Notes: a model not told the origin generated them from the letters alone. 64,000 nt of DNA from JAJPHW01 sp963771505 (GCA_963771505.1 CAVYTO010000001.1:434001-498000), one strand, 5' to 3'. Positions 36,707-45,529 are shown, numbered from the stretch's first letter. Translations and numbers: made by a program.

Positions 36707-36757
36707 CCCACCCTTTCGCACAGAACGCGGAAAGGGTGGGGCACCCATTTTTCTTTT
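36707..36757. terminator. Palindromic repeat with T-run between convergent genes
   Basis: CCCACCCTTTCGC (36707-36719) pairs with GCGGAAAGGGTGGG (36727-36740) apart from one bulged G, with loop ACAGAAC, and is followed by GGCACCC and the T-rich ATTTTTCTTTT (36747-36757). It lies between the ABC transporter and priA, which converge, and so can serve as an intrinsic terminator. A related, decayed copy is at 12526-12565, so it may be one member of a dispersed repeat family. Confidence 0.65.
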
Positions 36758-36800
36758 GGCGCTGGGAATCCGTCCCAATAGACGCTATCCGCAAAGCTGC

Positions 36801-39236
36801 TCACATCAGCCAGATCGCGTCCACATCTACGATCACTTGCGTGCGCGGAATCTTCTGTTGAGCGGCGTAAGCCAGCATGGCGCGCAGTGTACCGTTCAAC
36901 TTTTCGCGGCTGGCGGACTTCAGTACAAAGTGATAACGATAATCGCGCTTCAGGCGCATGATGGGTGCGGCGGCCGGACCGAGTACGCGAATGCCTTCGT
37001 GTCGGGTTTTATCGAACCACTTCCCTAGAGCCCCAGACCAGCGGAGCGCTTCATCCAGTTGATCGCTACGGACGAGAACATTCGCTAGCGAACTGTAGGG
37101 CGGATAATGCATCCAGCTGCGGAAGCGCAGTTCTTTTTCATAGAAGCCGGCGAAATCGTGCTGCGCGGCGTATTGAACGGCATAGTGGTCTTGGAAGTAA
37201 GTTTGCAGCACGACTTTTCCGGCGGTCTTTCCTCGTCCGGCGCGGCCGGCGACCTGGGTAAGCAATTGAAATGTCCGCTCGGCGGCGCGAAAATCTGGCA
37301 AGCCGAGCGCGGAGTCGGCGCCGACAACGCCTACAAGCGTGACGCCATGAATATCGTGCCCTTTGGCGATCATCTGTGTGCCGGTGAGAATGTCGAGTTC
37401 ACCGGCGTTCAAAGCGTTCAACGCGCGCTCGAAGTCTTCGTGGCCGCGCACGGTGTCGCGATCAAGTCGACCGATGCGCGCTTGCGGAAACATTCCGTGC
37501 AAGAGTTCTTCCAGCTTTTCGGATCCAGTGCCAAGAAAATAGACGTATTCGCTTCCGCAATGCGCGCAGACTTTCGGCACCGGAGCGGTGAATCCGCAGT
37601 AGTGACATTCCATGCGGTGCTCGCGTTTGTGGTGGGTGAGCGAGATGGCGCAGTTCTGGCACTCGGCTTTTTTGCCGCAACTGCGGCATAAGGCCACGGG
37701 AGAATATCCGCGGCGGTTGAGCAGGACCATGATCTGCTCTTTTTTTTCCAGGCGGTCTTTGATTTCGGCGGCCAGCTTGCGTGAAATTACCAGCTCGCTG
37801 CCGGTCTCCTGAAATTCCTGCCGCATGTCTACTATTTCCACTTCCGGGAGAGGACGCTGTTCCACTCGGTCGCGCATTTCGAGCAAACCATATTTATGTT
37901 TTTTCGCGTTGTAATACGACTCTAGCGACGGGGTCGCCGAGCCCAGCACCACTACGGCTTTGGCCATGCTTGCCCGCATCACGGCGACATCGCGCGCGTG
38001 ATAGCGCGGAGTTTCTTCCTGCTTGTACGACGAATCCTGTTCTTCATCGACAATGATCAAGGCGAGACCGGCCACCGGCGCGAACACCGCCGAACGCGTG
38101 CCCACAACTACTCTCGCTTCGCCCCGGCGGATGCGGTGCCATTGTTCGGCGCGTTCGTCGTCCGAAAGGGCGGAATGCAAAATCGCAACTTCATCGCCGA
38201 AGACGTGATGCAGGTCCGCGGCCACTGCCGGCGTGAGCCCGATTTCGGGCACCAACAGAATCGCCGATTTCCCCGCTTCCAGCACCGAACGCATGGCCGC
38301 AAGGTAAACGGCTGTCTTGCCCGAACCCGTTACGCCGTGCAGAAGAATTCCAGCGAAGTTATTCTTCTCCACGCTTTCGCGGATCAACTTCATCGCAGTC
38401 TGCTGAGCGTCGTTGAATTCGAAGTTCAACGGAGAACCGCGCGGGTTGACGCGAACGCGCGTCGATTCCAGCGGCTGCTCAATGATTTCTATCAGCCCGC
38501 GTTTCACTAGTGTGCTAAGCGTGGTGCGCGGGACACCAAGCTGCTTCGTCGTCTCGACTGAAAGTTTTTCGCCGGATGCGGTAAGAGCGTCGATGAGTAT
38601 CTTCTGATTTGCGTTGAGCTTGCCTTCGGCGGTTTTCAGCACGGCCACTTTTTCTAACCTGGTAGCGTCACGGGCTTCGGAGACATCTTCACGCGCGATC
38701 CACTTCTTGCGTACCATGCCAGCGAGCAGACTTCGTGAAGCGCGGGTTGCCGAGCGCAAACTTCCCTCGCGCATGTCGTCGCGGTTCAGCAACTGCTCAA
38801 GCACGCGAAACTCAGTCGCTTGATCGTCGGGTGACTTCTTTGACCTTCCGGGAGATCCGGTCGTGCTCGCGTTATGCAGCACGGTTTGCCCTGCTTCCGC
38901 GATTCTGTACGTGACTTTGCGTTTGAACTCCGCGGTTAGGGGCAGCATGCCGCGATAGACTTCGCCGATGGGGGCGAGATAGTAGTCGGCGATCCATTTA
39001 CCCAACCGAAGAAGTTGCTCGTCGAGCGCGGGCGTCAGGTCAAGGGCCTGGATGACATTCTTCGTCAAAACGGAAGGCGTTCTGTCGTGAATTTCCGTGA
39101 CGACACCGGAGAGCCTCTGCTGGCGGAATGGCACGAGCACTCGTCCGCCTACCACCGGTTCCATGCCTTCGGGAATCCGGTAGGTGAAAAGCAGGCCGAG
39201 CGGCACGGCGATCGCTACGTCGCAAAACTCAGGCAT
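36801..39236 (-). CDS. priA: Primosomal protein N' (replication restart helicase PriA)
   Basis: PriA reloads the replisome at stalled forks. The 811-residue protein has an N-terminal DNA-binding domain (VLVPFRQQRLSGVV), a helicase core with Walker A LLHGVTGSGKT, the aromatic loop SSYKQEETPRYHARD, and eight cysteines in two blocks (CRSCGKKAECQNC and CHYCG...CAHCG) that bind two zinc ions. The helicase box normally written DEEH reads DEEQ here. There is a shorter insertion-rich region around 130-170. It converges on the ABC transporter genes. Confidence 0.95.
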   Translation of the reverse strand: MPEFCDVAIAVPLGLLFTYRIPEGMEPVVGGRVLVPFRQQRLSGVVTEIHDRTPSVLTKNVIQALDLTPALDEQLLRLGKWIADYYLAPIGEVYRGMLPLTAEFKRKVTYRIAEAGQTVLHNASTTGSPGRSKKSPDDQATEFRVLEQLLNRDDMREGSLRSATRASRSLLAGMVRKKWIAREDVSEARDATRLEKVAVLKTAEGKLNANQKILIDALTASGEKLSVETTKQLGVPRTTLSTLVKRGLIEIIEQPLESTRVRVNPRGSPLNFEFNDAQQTAMKLIRESVEKNNFAGILLHGVTGSGKTAVYLAAMRSVLEAGKSAILLVPEIGLTPAVAADLHHVFGDEVAILHSALSDDERAEQWHRIRRGEARVVVGTRSAVFAPVAGLALIIVDEEQDSSYKQEETPRYHARDVAVMRASMAKAVVVLGSATPSLESYYNAKKHKYGLLEMRDRVEQRPLPEVEIVDMRQEFQETGSELVISRKLAAEIKDRLEKKEQIMVLLNRRGYSPVALCRSCGKKAECQNCAISLTHHKREHRMECHYCGFTAPVPKVCAHCGSEYVYFLGTGSEKLEELLHGMFPQARIGRLDRDTVRGHEDFERALNALNAGELDILTGTQMIAKGHDIHGVTLVGVVGADSALGLPDFRAAERTFQLLTQVAGRAGRGKTAGKVVLQTYFQDHYAVQYAAQHDFAGFYEKELRFRSWMHYPPYSSLANVLVRSDQLDEALRWSGALGKWFDKTRHEGIRVLGPAAAPIMRLKRDYRYHFVLKSASREKLNGTLRAMLAYAAQQKIPRTQVIVDVDAIWLM

Positions 39237-39345
39237 CTGTTCGAGAATAAATCACCGCGAGAGCGGTCGAGGCCCCACCGCTGGTCTCCGCTAGAGGCGC
39301 GGACTTTGAGTTTCATCCCTTCGGTGCCATAATTAGTCGCCTTCT

Positions 39346-39351
39346 AGGGGG
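39346..39351 (+). promoter_or_regulatory. Ribosome-binding site of the multicopper oxidase
   Basis: AGGGGG four bases before ATG 39356 fixes the start. The preceding CCATAATTAG includes a possible -10 box (CATAAT). Confidence 0.5.
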
Positions 39352-39355
39352 ACCA

Positions 39356-41260
39356 ATGAATACAATCCATCGTTTTGTTATCGGCTGTGCGATCGCCGGC
39401 CTGATGCCGGCTGCGTTGCTCTCGCAGGACGAGGCGCTAGACCAGATCGCCGCAAACCAGAACCGCGTTGCCGCGGGCAAAATTGAAAATGGAAGGATAA
39501 ACGTCCAGCTCGAACTGCGCAATGGAATCTGGCATCCGGAGTCGGAAGACGGGCCTCAACTTTATGTGCAGGCAATCGCGGAGGCCGGCCACGCCTCCCA
39601 AATACCAGGGCCCATGCTGCGCATGCACGAAGGCGATGTCGTCCATGCGACCGTGGCTAATAAGCTGGGCATGAAAGCCACAATCTATGGGCTTTGTACT
39701 CGCCCATGCGACGCGAAGTCAGGAACGGAGATTCCTGAGAACGAGAGCCGCGAATTCAATTTCACGGCTGGCGCTGCTGGAACTTATTACTACTGGGCGC
39801 GGACGACCGAGCCATTAAAGACGCCGAAACAGATTCTGGTTGAGCCACTACGCAACGACGCGCAAATGAATGGCGCTTTCATTGTGGACCCCGCAGGCAG
39901 TGTCGCCGCCGATCGCGTATTTGTAATCAACGCAATGTTTTTGGATTCCGACCCGGTGCACCAAGACTTGGAAGTCCTATCCATCAACGGTAAATCTTAC
40001 CCTTACACGGAGCCGCTTGCGTATACGGCTGGCGAGACGATTCGATGGCGGGTGCTAAATCCCGGCGTATCCGAACACCCCATGCATCTGCACGGCTCGT
40101 TTTTCAAGATCGCCAGTATCGGGAGCTTCGCTACGGACACGGCTTACACCCCCGAACAGCGGCAGTCGGTGGTGACGCAAGACTTGACCCGCGGCCAAAC
40201 CATGATGATGGAATGGACACCAGAGCATGCCGGGCGCTGGCTGTTCCATTGCCATTTTGCAGCGCACATGTCGACCGACGCGCGGCTGCCCATGCTGGTT
40301 TCCGCGGACGTGAAACCGCCAGCACTTTCGCGCGAAGCGACCGACGCAAATGCCTACAAGAAGTCGATGTACGGCATGCCCGACATGGCGGGGCTGGTGC
40401 TGACGATCAACGTAAAAGCGTCGTCTGCGGCCGCTGCGCCATTGTCCACCATCGCGCCGCGAAAAATCGATTTGGTGATCGAGCCAACTACTGCTGCCGG
40501 GAAATTGCCGACTTTTTCCTGTTCGGTGCGCGAAGGCAAGAAGATGGTCGCGTCGGGCGACACATCCGTCGGGCCGCCGATCATTTTGACACGTGGCGAG
40601 CCGGCGGAAATTACTGTCATCAACCACCTCGCAGAGCCGACCACCATTCACTGGCATGGACTGGAACTCGAGAGCTATTACGACGGCGTGATGGGCGGAG
40701 GCATGGGCGATCAAGTTACGCCAGCCATCCAACCGGGCGCGTCATTCGTCGCCAGATTTACTCCCGAGCATGCTGGAACTTTCATTTATCACACTCACGC
40801 TGCCGGTCCGAACCAGCTTCCGGGCGGCATCTATGGCGGAATTATCGTTCTAGAGAAAGGCGCGGCCTTCGATCCAGAGCATGACCGCTTGCTCGTCATC
40901 GGTACCCGCGAAGCGGAGTTTTTCTCTTCGCGGCTCACGCTGAACGGGTCGGAAAAGCCGGGCTCGTTCAAATTAGACCACGGCACCACCTATCGTTTCC
41001 GCGTGATCAACATGGGGGCGAATCTTGTCGCCGCCGTTTCACTGGGGAATCCGGACAAACCAGTTATGTGGCGACCGATGGCCAAAGACGGCGCGCCGGT
41101 TCCGCTGCGCCTGGCAGCTGCGACTCCAGCCTCACTCCACATCACCTCGGGCGAAACTTATGACTTTGAATTTCGTCCTGAGACTGCGGGCGAGATTCCC
41201 TTTCAAATCGGAAACGCTTTCTCGAAAGGCAAACTCGTCAGCACCTTCGTGGTGCAGTGA
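39356..41260 (+). CDS. Multicopper oxidase with inverted order of copper-binding domains
   Basis: This 634-residue exported protein (signal peptide about 1-23) has four cupredoxin-like domains. The first (about 40-180) keeps PGPMLRMHEGD and AGTYYYWART but lacks the HWHG and HSH ligands. The second holds HPMHLHG (241-247) and HCHFAAH (298-304), normally the last copper motifs of a laccase. The third holds IHWHG (431-435) and YHTH (478-481), normally the first. The trinuclear copper site would therefore form between domains two and three. No Met lies at the usual axial position five residues after His304. Substrate is unknown; metal or phenol oxidation is possible. Confidence 0.82.
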   Translation: MNTIHRFVIGCAIAGLMPAALLSQDEALDQIAANQNRVAAGKIENGRINVQLELRNGIWHPESEDGPQLYVQAIAEAGHASQIPGPMLRMHEGDVVHATVANKLGMKATIYGLCTRPCDAKSGTEIPENESREFNFTAGAAGTYYYWARTTEPLKTPKQILVEPLRNDAQMNGAFIVDPAGSVAADRVFVINAMFLDSDPVHQDLEVLSINGKSYPYTEPLAYTAGETIRWRVLNPGVSEHPMHLHGSFFKIASIGSFATDTAYTPEQRQSVVTQDLTRGQTMMMEWTPEHAGRWLFHCHFAAHMSTDARLPMLVSADVKPPALSREATDANAYKKSMYGMPDMAGLVLTINVKASSAAAAPLSTIAPRKIDLVIEPTTAAGKLPTFSCSVREGKKMVASGDTSVGPPIILTRGEPAEITVINHLAEPTTIHWHGLELESYYDGVMGGGMGDQVTPAIQPGASFVARFTPEHAGTFIYHTHAAGPNQLPGGIYGGIIVLEKGAAFDPEHDRLLVIGTREAEFFSSRLTLNGSEKPGSFKLDHGTTYRFRVINMGANLVAAVSLGNPDKPVMWRPMAKDGAPVPLRLAAATPASLHITSGETYDFEFRPETAGEIPFQIGNAFSKGKLVSTFVVQ

Positions 41261-41344
41261 GTTGGTGATTTACTGCGAGCTCCCGATTTACAATTATTGC
41301 GGACACAACCGTCCGCACAAAATTGCGAATCATAATGAGCTTGT

Positions 41345-41566
41345 ATGGCTTTCCTAATCAAAGTTTGCGTAGTTTGCCATGAAGAATTCGAACTGAAACC
41401 GGGCAAGCCCGGTTTCGCGAACCGCTGCCCCGAGTGCAGCGTTGAAGAAGAGAGCGCTCCAAAAGACAAGCGCGGCATGGACGCGGACGAGCGGAAGAGC
41501 AAGTCTGAAATGAACGACTCGCGAAGGCAGGCCATGCGCGAGCTTCTCTACCGGAAAGACAGTTAG
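41345..41566 (+). CDS. Small zinc-ribbon protein
   Basis: This 73-residue protein has two CXXC pairs (CVVCHEEFELKPGKPGFANRC, then CPEC) that should bind one zinc, followed by a charged helical tail (about residues 35-73). The function is unknown; similar tiny zinc-ribbon proteins are common as conserved hypotheticals. CATAAT lies eight bases before the ATG. Confidence 0.6.
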   Translation: MAFLIKVCVVCHEEFELKPGKPGFANRCPECSVEEESAPKDKRGMDADERKSKSEMNDSRRQAMRELLYRKDS

Positions 41567-41588
41567 ATTTTTTGCTGACAAATCTCGC

Positions 41589-41966
41589 CTAGTTGGCGGC
41601 GGGCTCGATTTTATCGATCACCAGCGCCATCGATCCGCCGCGCTGATACGCTTTCCCGCTGGCTTTCACTTGTTGCCCGGCAAGAGGCATGAGCTTTTCA
41701 TTCTGCCCGGACGACGGCGTAGTGTCGGCGATCGGCCAATAGATATTGCCGTCAGCCGTGAGAATTACCAGCGGAGAGCCGGCTTTTGCGCACGCGGTCG
41801 CGCACTGTGCGCTAATCGGCTTTTTCAACCCCTTGGTGAATGCACAAGCCGAATCGAGAACATATCCTTGGACCGAAATTGCCTTGCCTGTATTGTCCGC
41901 ACCAGTGGCCAGCACCGCTGCCAACGATAAGCCTAAAACTGCGAACATTGCTATGGAACGCTTCAT
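41589..41966 (-). CDS. Small secreted protein of unknown function
   Basis: This 125-residue protein starts at ATG 41966, preceded by a strong GAGGGGG ribosome-binding site (41974-41980). It has a signal peptide (about 1-23) and a mature part with three cysteines (DSACAF, QCATACAK) and GSPLVILTADGNIYWPIAD and QQVKASGKAYQRGGS, which suggests a small beta-barrel (OB-like) domain. I do not recognise a characterised family. It converges on the zinc-ribbon gene and lies downstream of the pqq operon on the same strand. Confidence 0.6.
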   Translation of the reverse strand: MKRSIAMFAVLGLSLAAVLATGADNTGKAISVQGYVLDSACAFTKGLKKPISAQCATACAKAGSPLVILTADGNIYWPIADTTPSSGQNEKLMPLAGQQVKASGKAYQRGGSMALVIDKIEPAAN

Positions 41967-41980
41967 GTGAAATCCCCCTC

Positions 41981-42290
41981 GAAGTGAGATTTGTCTAAGG
42001 CGCGAATCATAGCAAATTTCTGCAACTAAATTCGAATCTTCCCTAGGCCCGAACGCCGCCGTCAGCGTAATCATCAACGGAGCGACGTGTTCCGGCTTGA
42101 CCTAGCAGTTCACGATACTTCCCCGTTGCCCCCGGAAACGAGGTGACATAAATTTTCCATGCAGAGGGCTCATCCTAACTGTAGGCTACACATTTCCGTC
42201 GGGAGAAATCTGCCCGTTGGTCTGGTTCGGGCCGATGCGTCTGACGAGAAGCGGATGTTCCGTAATAAATAGCGGGATCGCTTCAGGAAC
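41981..42290. other. Intergenic region between pqqE and the small secreted protein gene
   Basis: About 310 bases with no recognisable gene, RNA or strong hairpin. It must carry the end of the pqq transcript and probably a promoter for the secreted protein gene. A long open frame reaching to 42077 is the upstream extension of that gene and lacks support. Confidence 0.4.
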
Positions 42291-43412
42291 TTAGGCTGGT
42301 CGGGTTCGGTACACCCATGCTTGTTCTCCAGCTGTCGGCGGGGCCTCGAACATCTCTGCGGAATTCGCTGGGCCGTTGATCTGCGCGAGCCGTCGCTCGA
42401 TTAGTCCGTGAGTAGGAGCTAGCGAACACACCGGATCGGTGGCAGCAGCGTCGCCCGCGATCATCATGGCCTGGCAGCGGCATCCGCCAAAATCGATGGC
42501 ACGGCGGTCACAACTGCGGCACGGCTCTGGCATCCAACTCTCGCCGCGAAACTTCTGAAAGCTTTCAGACTCACGCCAGATCCAATCGAGTGTTCGGCTT
42601 GCGACGTTTTCGAATTGCAGCCCAGGTATTACGCTGGCGGCGTGGCAAGGCATCGCATTTCCGCGAGGATCGACCAAGAGCAGACGCCGCCCCCATCCTC
42701 CCATGCAGGCTTTTGGATAGCGCGCATAGTAATCGGGGACAACCGCGTCGATTCGAATTTTTTCCAGCAGCCGCTCTTGCGCATTCTTGACGACCTCTAG
42801 TGACTTTGCCACCTGCGCGCGCGTCGGTAGCAGCATTTCGATGTTCTCTGCCGCCCAGCCGTAATACTGTACGTGCGCGATTTCCAGCCGTTCGGGTTGA
42901 AGCGATTCCGCCAGGGAAATCATTTCTTCAAGATGGTCGAGGTTCTGCCGATGCACGACCATGTTCACGGTGAACGCAACTTTCGCGCGCCGAATCATGG
43001 CTGCCACATCGAGCTTCAGAGCGTGGGCGCGCGTGCCTGCGATCCAGTTGGCGCCGGCTTCGCGTGAGTCCTGAAAGCTAAGCTGAATGTGATCAAGTTT
43101 CGCAGCTTGTAGTTCATCCCAACGCTTCTCGGTGAGCCCGATTCCGGATGTGATGAGATTTGTATAAAGCCCGCAGACGTGTGCAGCGCTCACCAACTGC
43201 GAAAGGTCTGGCCGGGCCAGCGGTTCGCCGCCGCTGATGTGGGCATGCAAGACTCCCAGTTTTGCGCTTTGATCGAATACATTTTGCCATTGCTCAGTGT
43301 TTAGTTCGGATGCGGCTCCCGCCATTTGTAGCGGGTTGGAGCAATACACGCAATGCAGAGGGCAGCGGTGCGTGACTTCCGCGATCAATGCCAATGGGGA
43401 TTCGAGCGTCAA
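42291..43412 (-). CDS. pqqE: PQQ biosynthesis radical SAM enzyme PqqE
   Basis: PqqE crosslinks the glutamate and tyrosine of the PqqA peptide, the first chemical step of pyrroloquinoline quinone synthesis. The 373-residue protein has the radical SAM motif in VTHRCPLHCVYCSNPL (CX3CX2C) and a C-terminal SPASM region with the cysteines CRSCDRRAIDFGGCRC for auxiliary iron-sulfur clusters. The ATG at 43412 overlaps the pqqD stop (ATGA). PqqD, which delivers PqqA to PqqE, is encoded directly upstream. Confidence 0.94.
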   Translation of the reverse strand: MTLESPLALIAEVTHRCPLHCVYCSNPLQMAGAASELNTEQWQNVFDQSAKLGVLHAHISGGEPLARPDLSQLVSAAHVCGLYTNLITSGIGLTEKRWDELQAAKLDHIQLSFQDSREAGANWIAGTRAHALKLDVAAMIRRAKVAFTVNMVVHRQNLDHLEEMISLAESLQPERLEIAHVQYYGWAAENIEMLLPTRAQVAKSLEVVKNAQERLLEKIRIDAVVPDYYARYPKACMGGWGRRLLLVDPRGNAMPCHAASVIPGLQFENVASRTLDWIWRESESFQKFRGESWMPEPCRSCDRRAIDFGGCRCQAMMIAGDAAATDPVCSLAPTHGLIERRLAQINGPANSAEMFEAPPTAGEQAWVYRTRPA

Positions 43413-43681
43413 AAATCCACCATCCGCTTTTGCCGCATTTGTTCCAGGAAGGCGGCGGCTTCTGAGCGAATTTTCGCAGAGTTCGATGCGTTGTATTGCG
43501 CGGCAAGCTCGTTCACGATTTGGTCAAAACTGCGTTGCCCATCGCAACGTTCGAGAATCGCGAGAGCCGTATCTTTCAAGCGCAGCGCTCCCTCTGGATA
43601 CACCAAAACCTTTTCATCGCCGGTTCCTGTCCAGCGGCAACCTACCGCTATCCGGGGAACGCTATGAGCTTCGAGTGGCAT
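43409..43681 (-). CDS. pqqD: PQQ biosynthesis peptide chaperone PqqD
   Basis: PqqD binds the PqqA peptide and presents it to PqqE. The 90-residue product starts at ATG 43681 (MPLEAHSVPRIAVGCRW) and has YPEGALRLKDTALAILERCDG followed by the helical FDQIVNELAAQYN, the RRE (RiPP recognition element) fold. The open frame extends far upstream through pqqC but only this portion is PqqD. It lies 17 bases after pqqC. Confidence 0.9.
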   Translation of the reverse strand: MPLEAHSVPRIAVGCRWTGTGDEKVLVYPEGALRLKDTALAILERCDGQRSFDQIVNELAAQYNASNSAKIRSEAAAFLEQMRQKRMVDF

Positions 43682-43698
43682 GATGTTTATCTTTATTT

Positions 43699-44451
43699 TT
43701 ACTCTGGACGGAACGCGCCCGGCGGCGGCCAGCCCGGCTGCACATAGGAATAGTAGATTGCATCCAGCTGTGCCCAGAGAATTTCGCATTTGTTGCGGAG
43801 CGCCTGAATCGCTTTTTCCTGCTCGACACGGCTTTGGGCGTGGTCGACAACGAATTGCAGTGCGAACTCCGCATCGGCCGGGGCCTGATCGAGCCGCGCT
43901 TCGAAATAATCCAGCCCTCCTGCCAGCCACGGATAATGCCGCCGCAAAGCGTCGATCCGCAGTGTGATCAGGTCGCGGGAAAAAAGTTCCGTCAGCGACG
44001 ACGCCACCGCTTCAAGCAGCGACCGGCTCCTGACCAAATCCAGATACGCGTCGACGGCGTAGCGCACGCCGGGAAGAATTTCTTTGCATTGGATAACGCG
44101 GTCGCGCCGCAAATCTAACGCTTCCGCAAGGCGAAGCCAGCGCTCGATTCCGCCTTCAGGAGTGTTTTCGCCGTCGTGGTCCAACACGCGCTTCCGCCAT
44201 GCGCGTCGAAATTCAGGATCGTCGCTTCGCGAAATAACGATCGCATCTTTAATTGGGATGCGGCTTTGATAGTAATAGCGGTTGAGCACCCAAGCCTGCA
44301 GTTGCCCGCGCGTGAGTTTTCCTTCATGCATCAAAAGATGAAACGGATGGCGATGGTGATAGCGCTGCGCTCCTACGTCGCTTAGGCGGGACCGGAGTTC
44401 TTCTACGGTGAGCAGGCGGTTCTCTGCGGTTTCTAAAGATTGAAGTGGCAT
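43699..44451 (-). CDS. pqqC: Pyrroloquinoline-quinone synthase PqqC
   Basis: PqqC carries out the last step, ring closure and oxidation of the intermediate to PQQ, without a metal cofactor. The 250-residue protein has RYHHRHPFHLLMHEGKL, WVLNRYYYQSRIPIKDA and DHDGENTPEGGIERWL, all typical of the haem-oxygenase-like fold of PqqC. The start is ATG 44451, which overlaps the end of pqqB by 19 bases; earlier in-frame starts have no similarity. Confidence 0.93.
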   Translation of the reverse strand: MPLQSLETAENRLLTVEELRSRLSDVGAQRYHHRHPFHLLMHEGKLTRGQLQAWVLNRYYYQSRIPIKDAIVISRSDDPEFRRAWRKRVLDHDGENTPEGGIERWLRLAEALDLRRDRVIQCKEILPGVRYAVDAYLDLVRSRSLLEAVASSLTELFSRDLITLRIDALRRHYPWLAGGLDYFEARLDQAPADAEFALQFVVDHAQSRVEQEKAIQALRNKCEILWAQLDAIYYSYVQPGWPPPGAFRPE

Positions 44452-45362
44452 CCGTCCTCTGCGACTTCCCATCCGCTGTCGCGGACGCGGCGAAACTCTG
44501 GTCCTGACTCGTCCAGCATGGGATTGGTATTGTTGATGTGAACGAACATTTTTCGCGGACACCGCAGTCCCGATAATAATTCAAGGCTGCCGCCGGGAGA
44601 ACCGACCGGAATGTGGCCCATCTCGCGAGCGGTCGAAGCCGAGCCTTGGAGGGCAATCAGTTCGTCGTCCTTCCAGAAGGTGCCGTCGAATAAAAGAACG
44701 TCCAGATCGTTCAGATGATTCATCAGCGTGGGATTGAGCTGCGCGACCGCAGGAAAATAGCCGAGCCGCTTGCCGGAACTCCCTTGCAAAACCAAACCCA
44801 GAAGGCCTTCGCCGGGGACGAGTTCATTCACTCGCGCTGGCTTCACGTACGCGGGGTAATGAGGATCGAGCGATATCGGTGTACAGCGAATTCCCGCGGG
44901 GTCGCCGTTGGAAGCAGAAAGTTCGAACTCAGCGCCGGGGATGATGTCCGTCCAGCGCGCCTGATTTTCGATTCGATTGAGCATGGAAAACATGCTGTTG
45001 TCTTCGCGAAGAATTCTGCGAACCGAAGCGGTGGCAAAAATCTGAAGAGGCTGAAGTTCGCGGAGCAGGAGCAAGCAGAGACACTGATCCAAGTCGGCGG
45101 AGGTGAGCACTACTCCGGCGATTGGGGAGCTTCGGACGCTGTCGGCAGGATGGAGAAAACGATGGGCTTCGACGTGAGCGAGCAAGTCCGGCGAGGCGTT
45201 GAGCAAAAACCAGCCTTTGCCGTCAGAGCTGACGGCAACCTGCAACTGCGTGCGGGCGTGCCCGACGAAAGTCCCGTTCCTAAGAGAAGCGCAATTGCGG
45301 CAACCGCAATTCCATTGGGGAAAACCACCACCGGCGGCGGTTCCCAAAACTTCTACCAGCAT
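44433..45362 (-). CDS. pqqB: PQQ biosynthesis protein PqqB
   Basis: PqqB is a metallo-beta-lactamase-fold protein, proposed to hydroxylate the PQQ precursor. The 309-residue protein opens VEVLGTAAGGGFPQWNCGC, the family signature, with CGCRNC supplying the zinc-binding cysteines found in PqqB, and ends with MFVHINNTNPML and GWEVAEDGC. It begins nine bases after pqqA. Confidence 0.94.
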   Translation of the reverse strand: MLVEVLGTAAGGGFPQWNCGCRNCASLRNGTFVGHARTQLQVAVSSDGKGWFLLNASPDLLAHVEAHRFLHPADSVRSSPIAGVVLTSADLDQCLCLLLLRELQPLQIFATASVRRILREDNSMFSMLNRIENQARWTDIIPGAEFELSASNGDPAGIRCTPISLDPHYPAYVKPARVNELVPGEGLLGLVLQGSSGKRLGYFPAVAQLNPTLMNHLNDLDVLLFDGTFWKDDELIALQGSASTAREMGHIPVGSPGGSLELLSGLRCPRKMFVHINNTNPMLDESGPEFRRVRDSGWEVAEDGCHFNL

Positions 45363-45371
45363 GACGCCGAA

Positions 45372-45449
45372 CTAGATCTCGGCGGAAGCGTAGGAGTTGA
45401 TCTCGCAGCCCAGGGAAATTTCTTCGATTTGTGGAGTCGTCCAAGTCAT
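45372..45449 (-). CDS. pqqA: PQQ precursor peptide PqqA
   Basis: This 25-residue peptide begins MTWTTPQIEEISLG and has Glu16 and Tyr20 in the required E-X3-Y spacing (EINSY), followed by ASAEI. These two residues are crosslinked and cut out to form PQQ. It matches the usual PqqA pattern (KW.. start, EI..G.E.TSY.SAEI) and sits directly upstream of pqqB. The ATG is at 45449 and the TAG at 45372-45374. GACAAT lies exactly six bases before the ATG, close to the TANNNT boxes seen before other genes. Confidence 0.9.
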   Translation of the reverse strand: MTWTTPQIEEISLGCEINSYASAEI

Positions 45450-45529
45450 AGAGATATTGTCCGGTCGTTGAAGCTGGGTGTCAAGTGAAACCATGATGCG
45501 AAAAGTTTTGCGCAGTGGCGGAGTGGAAC

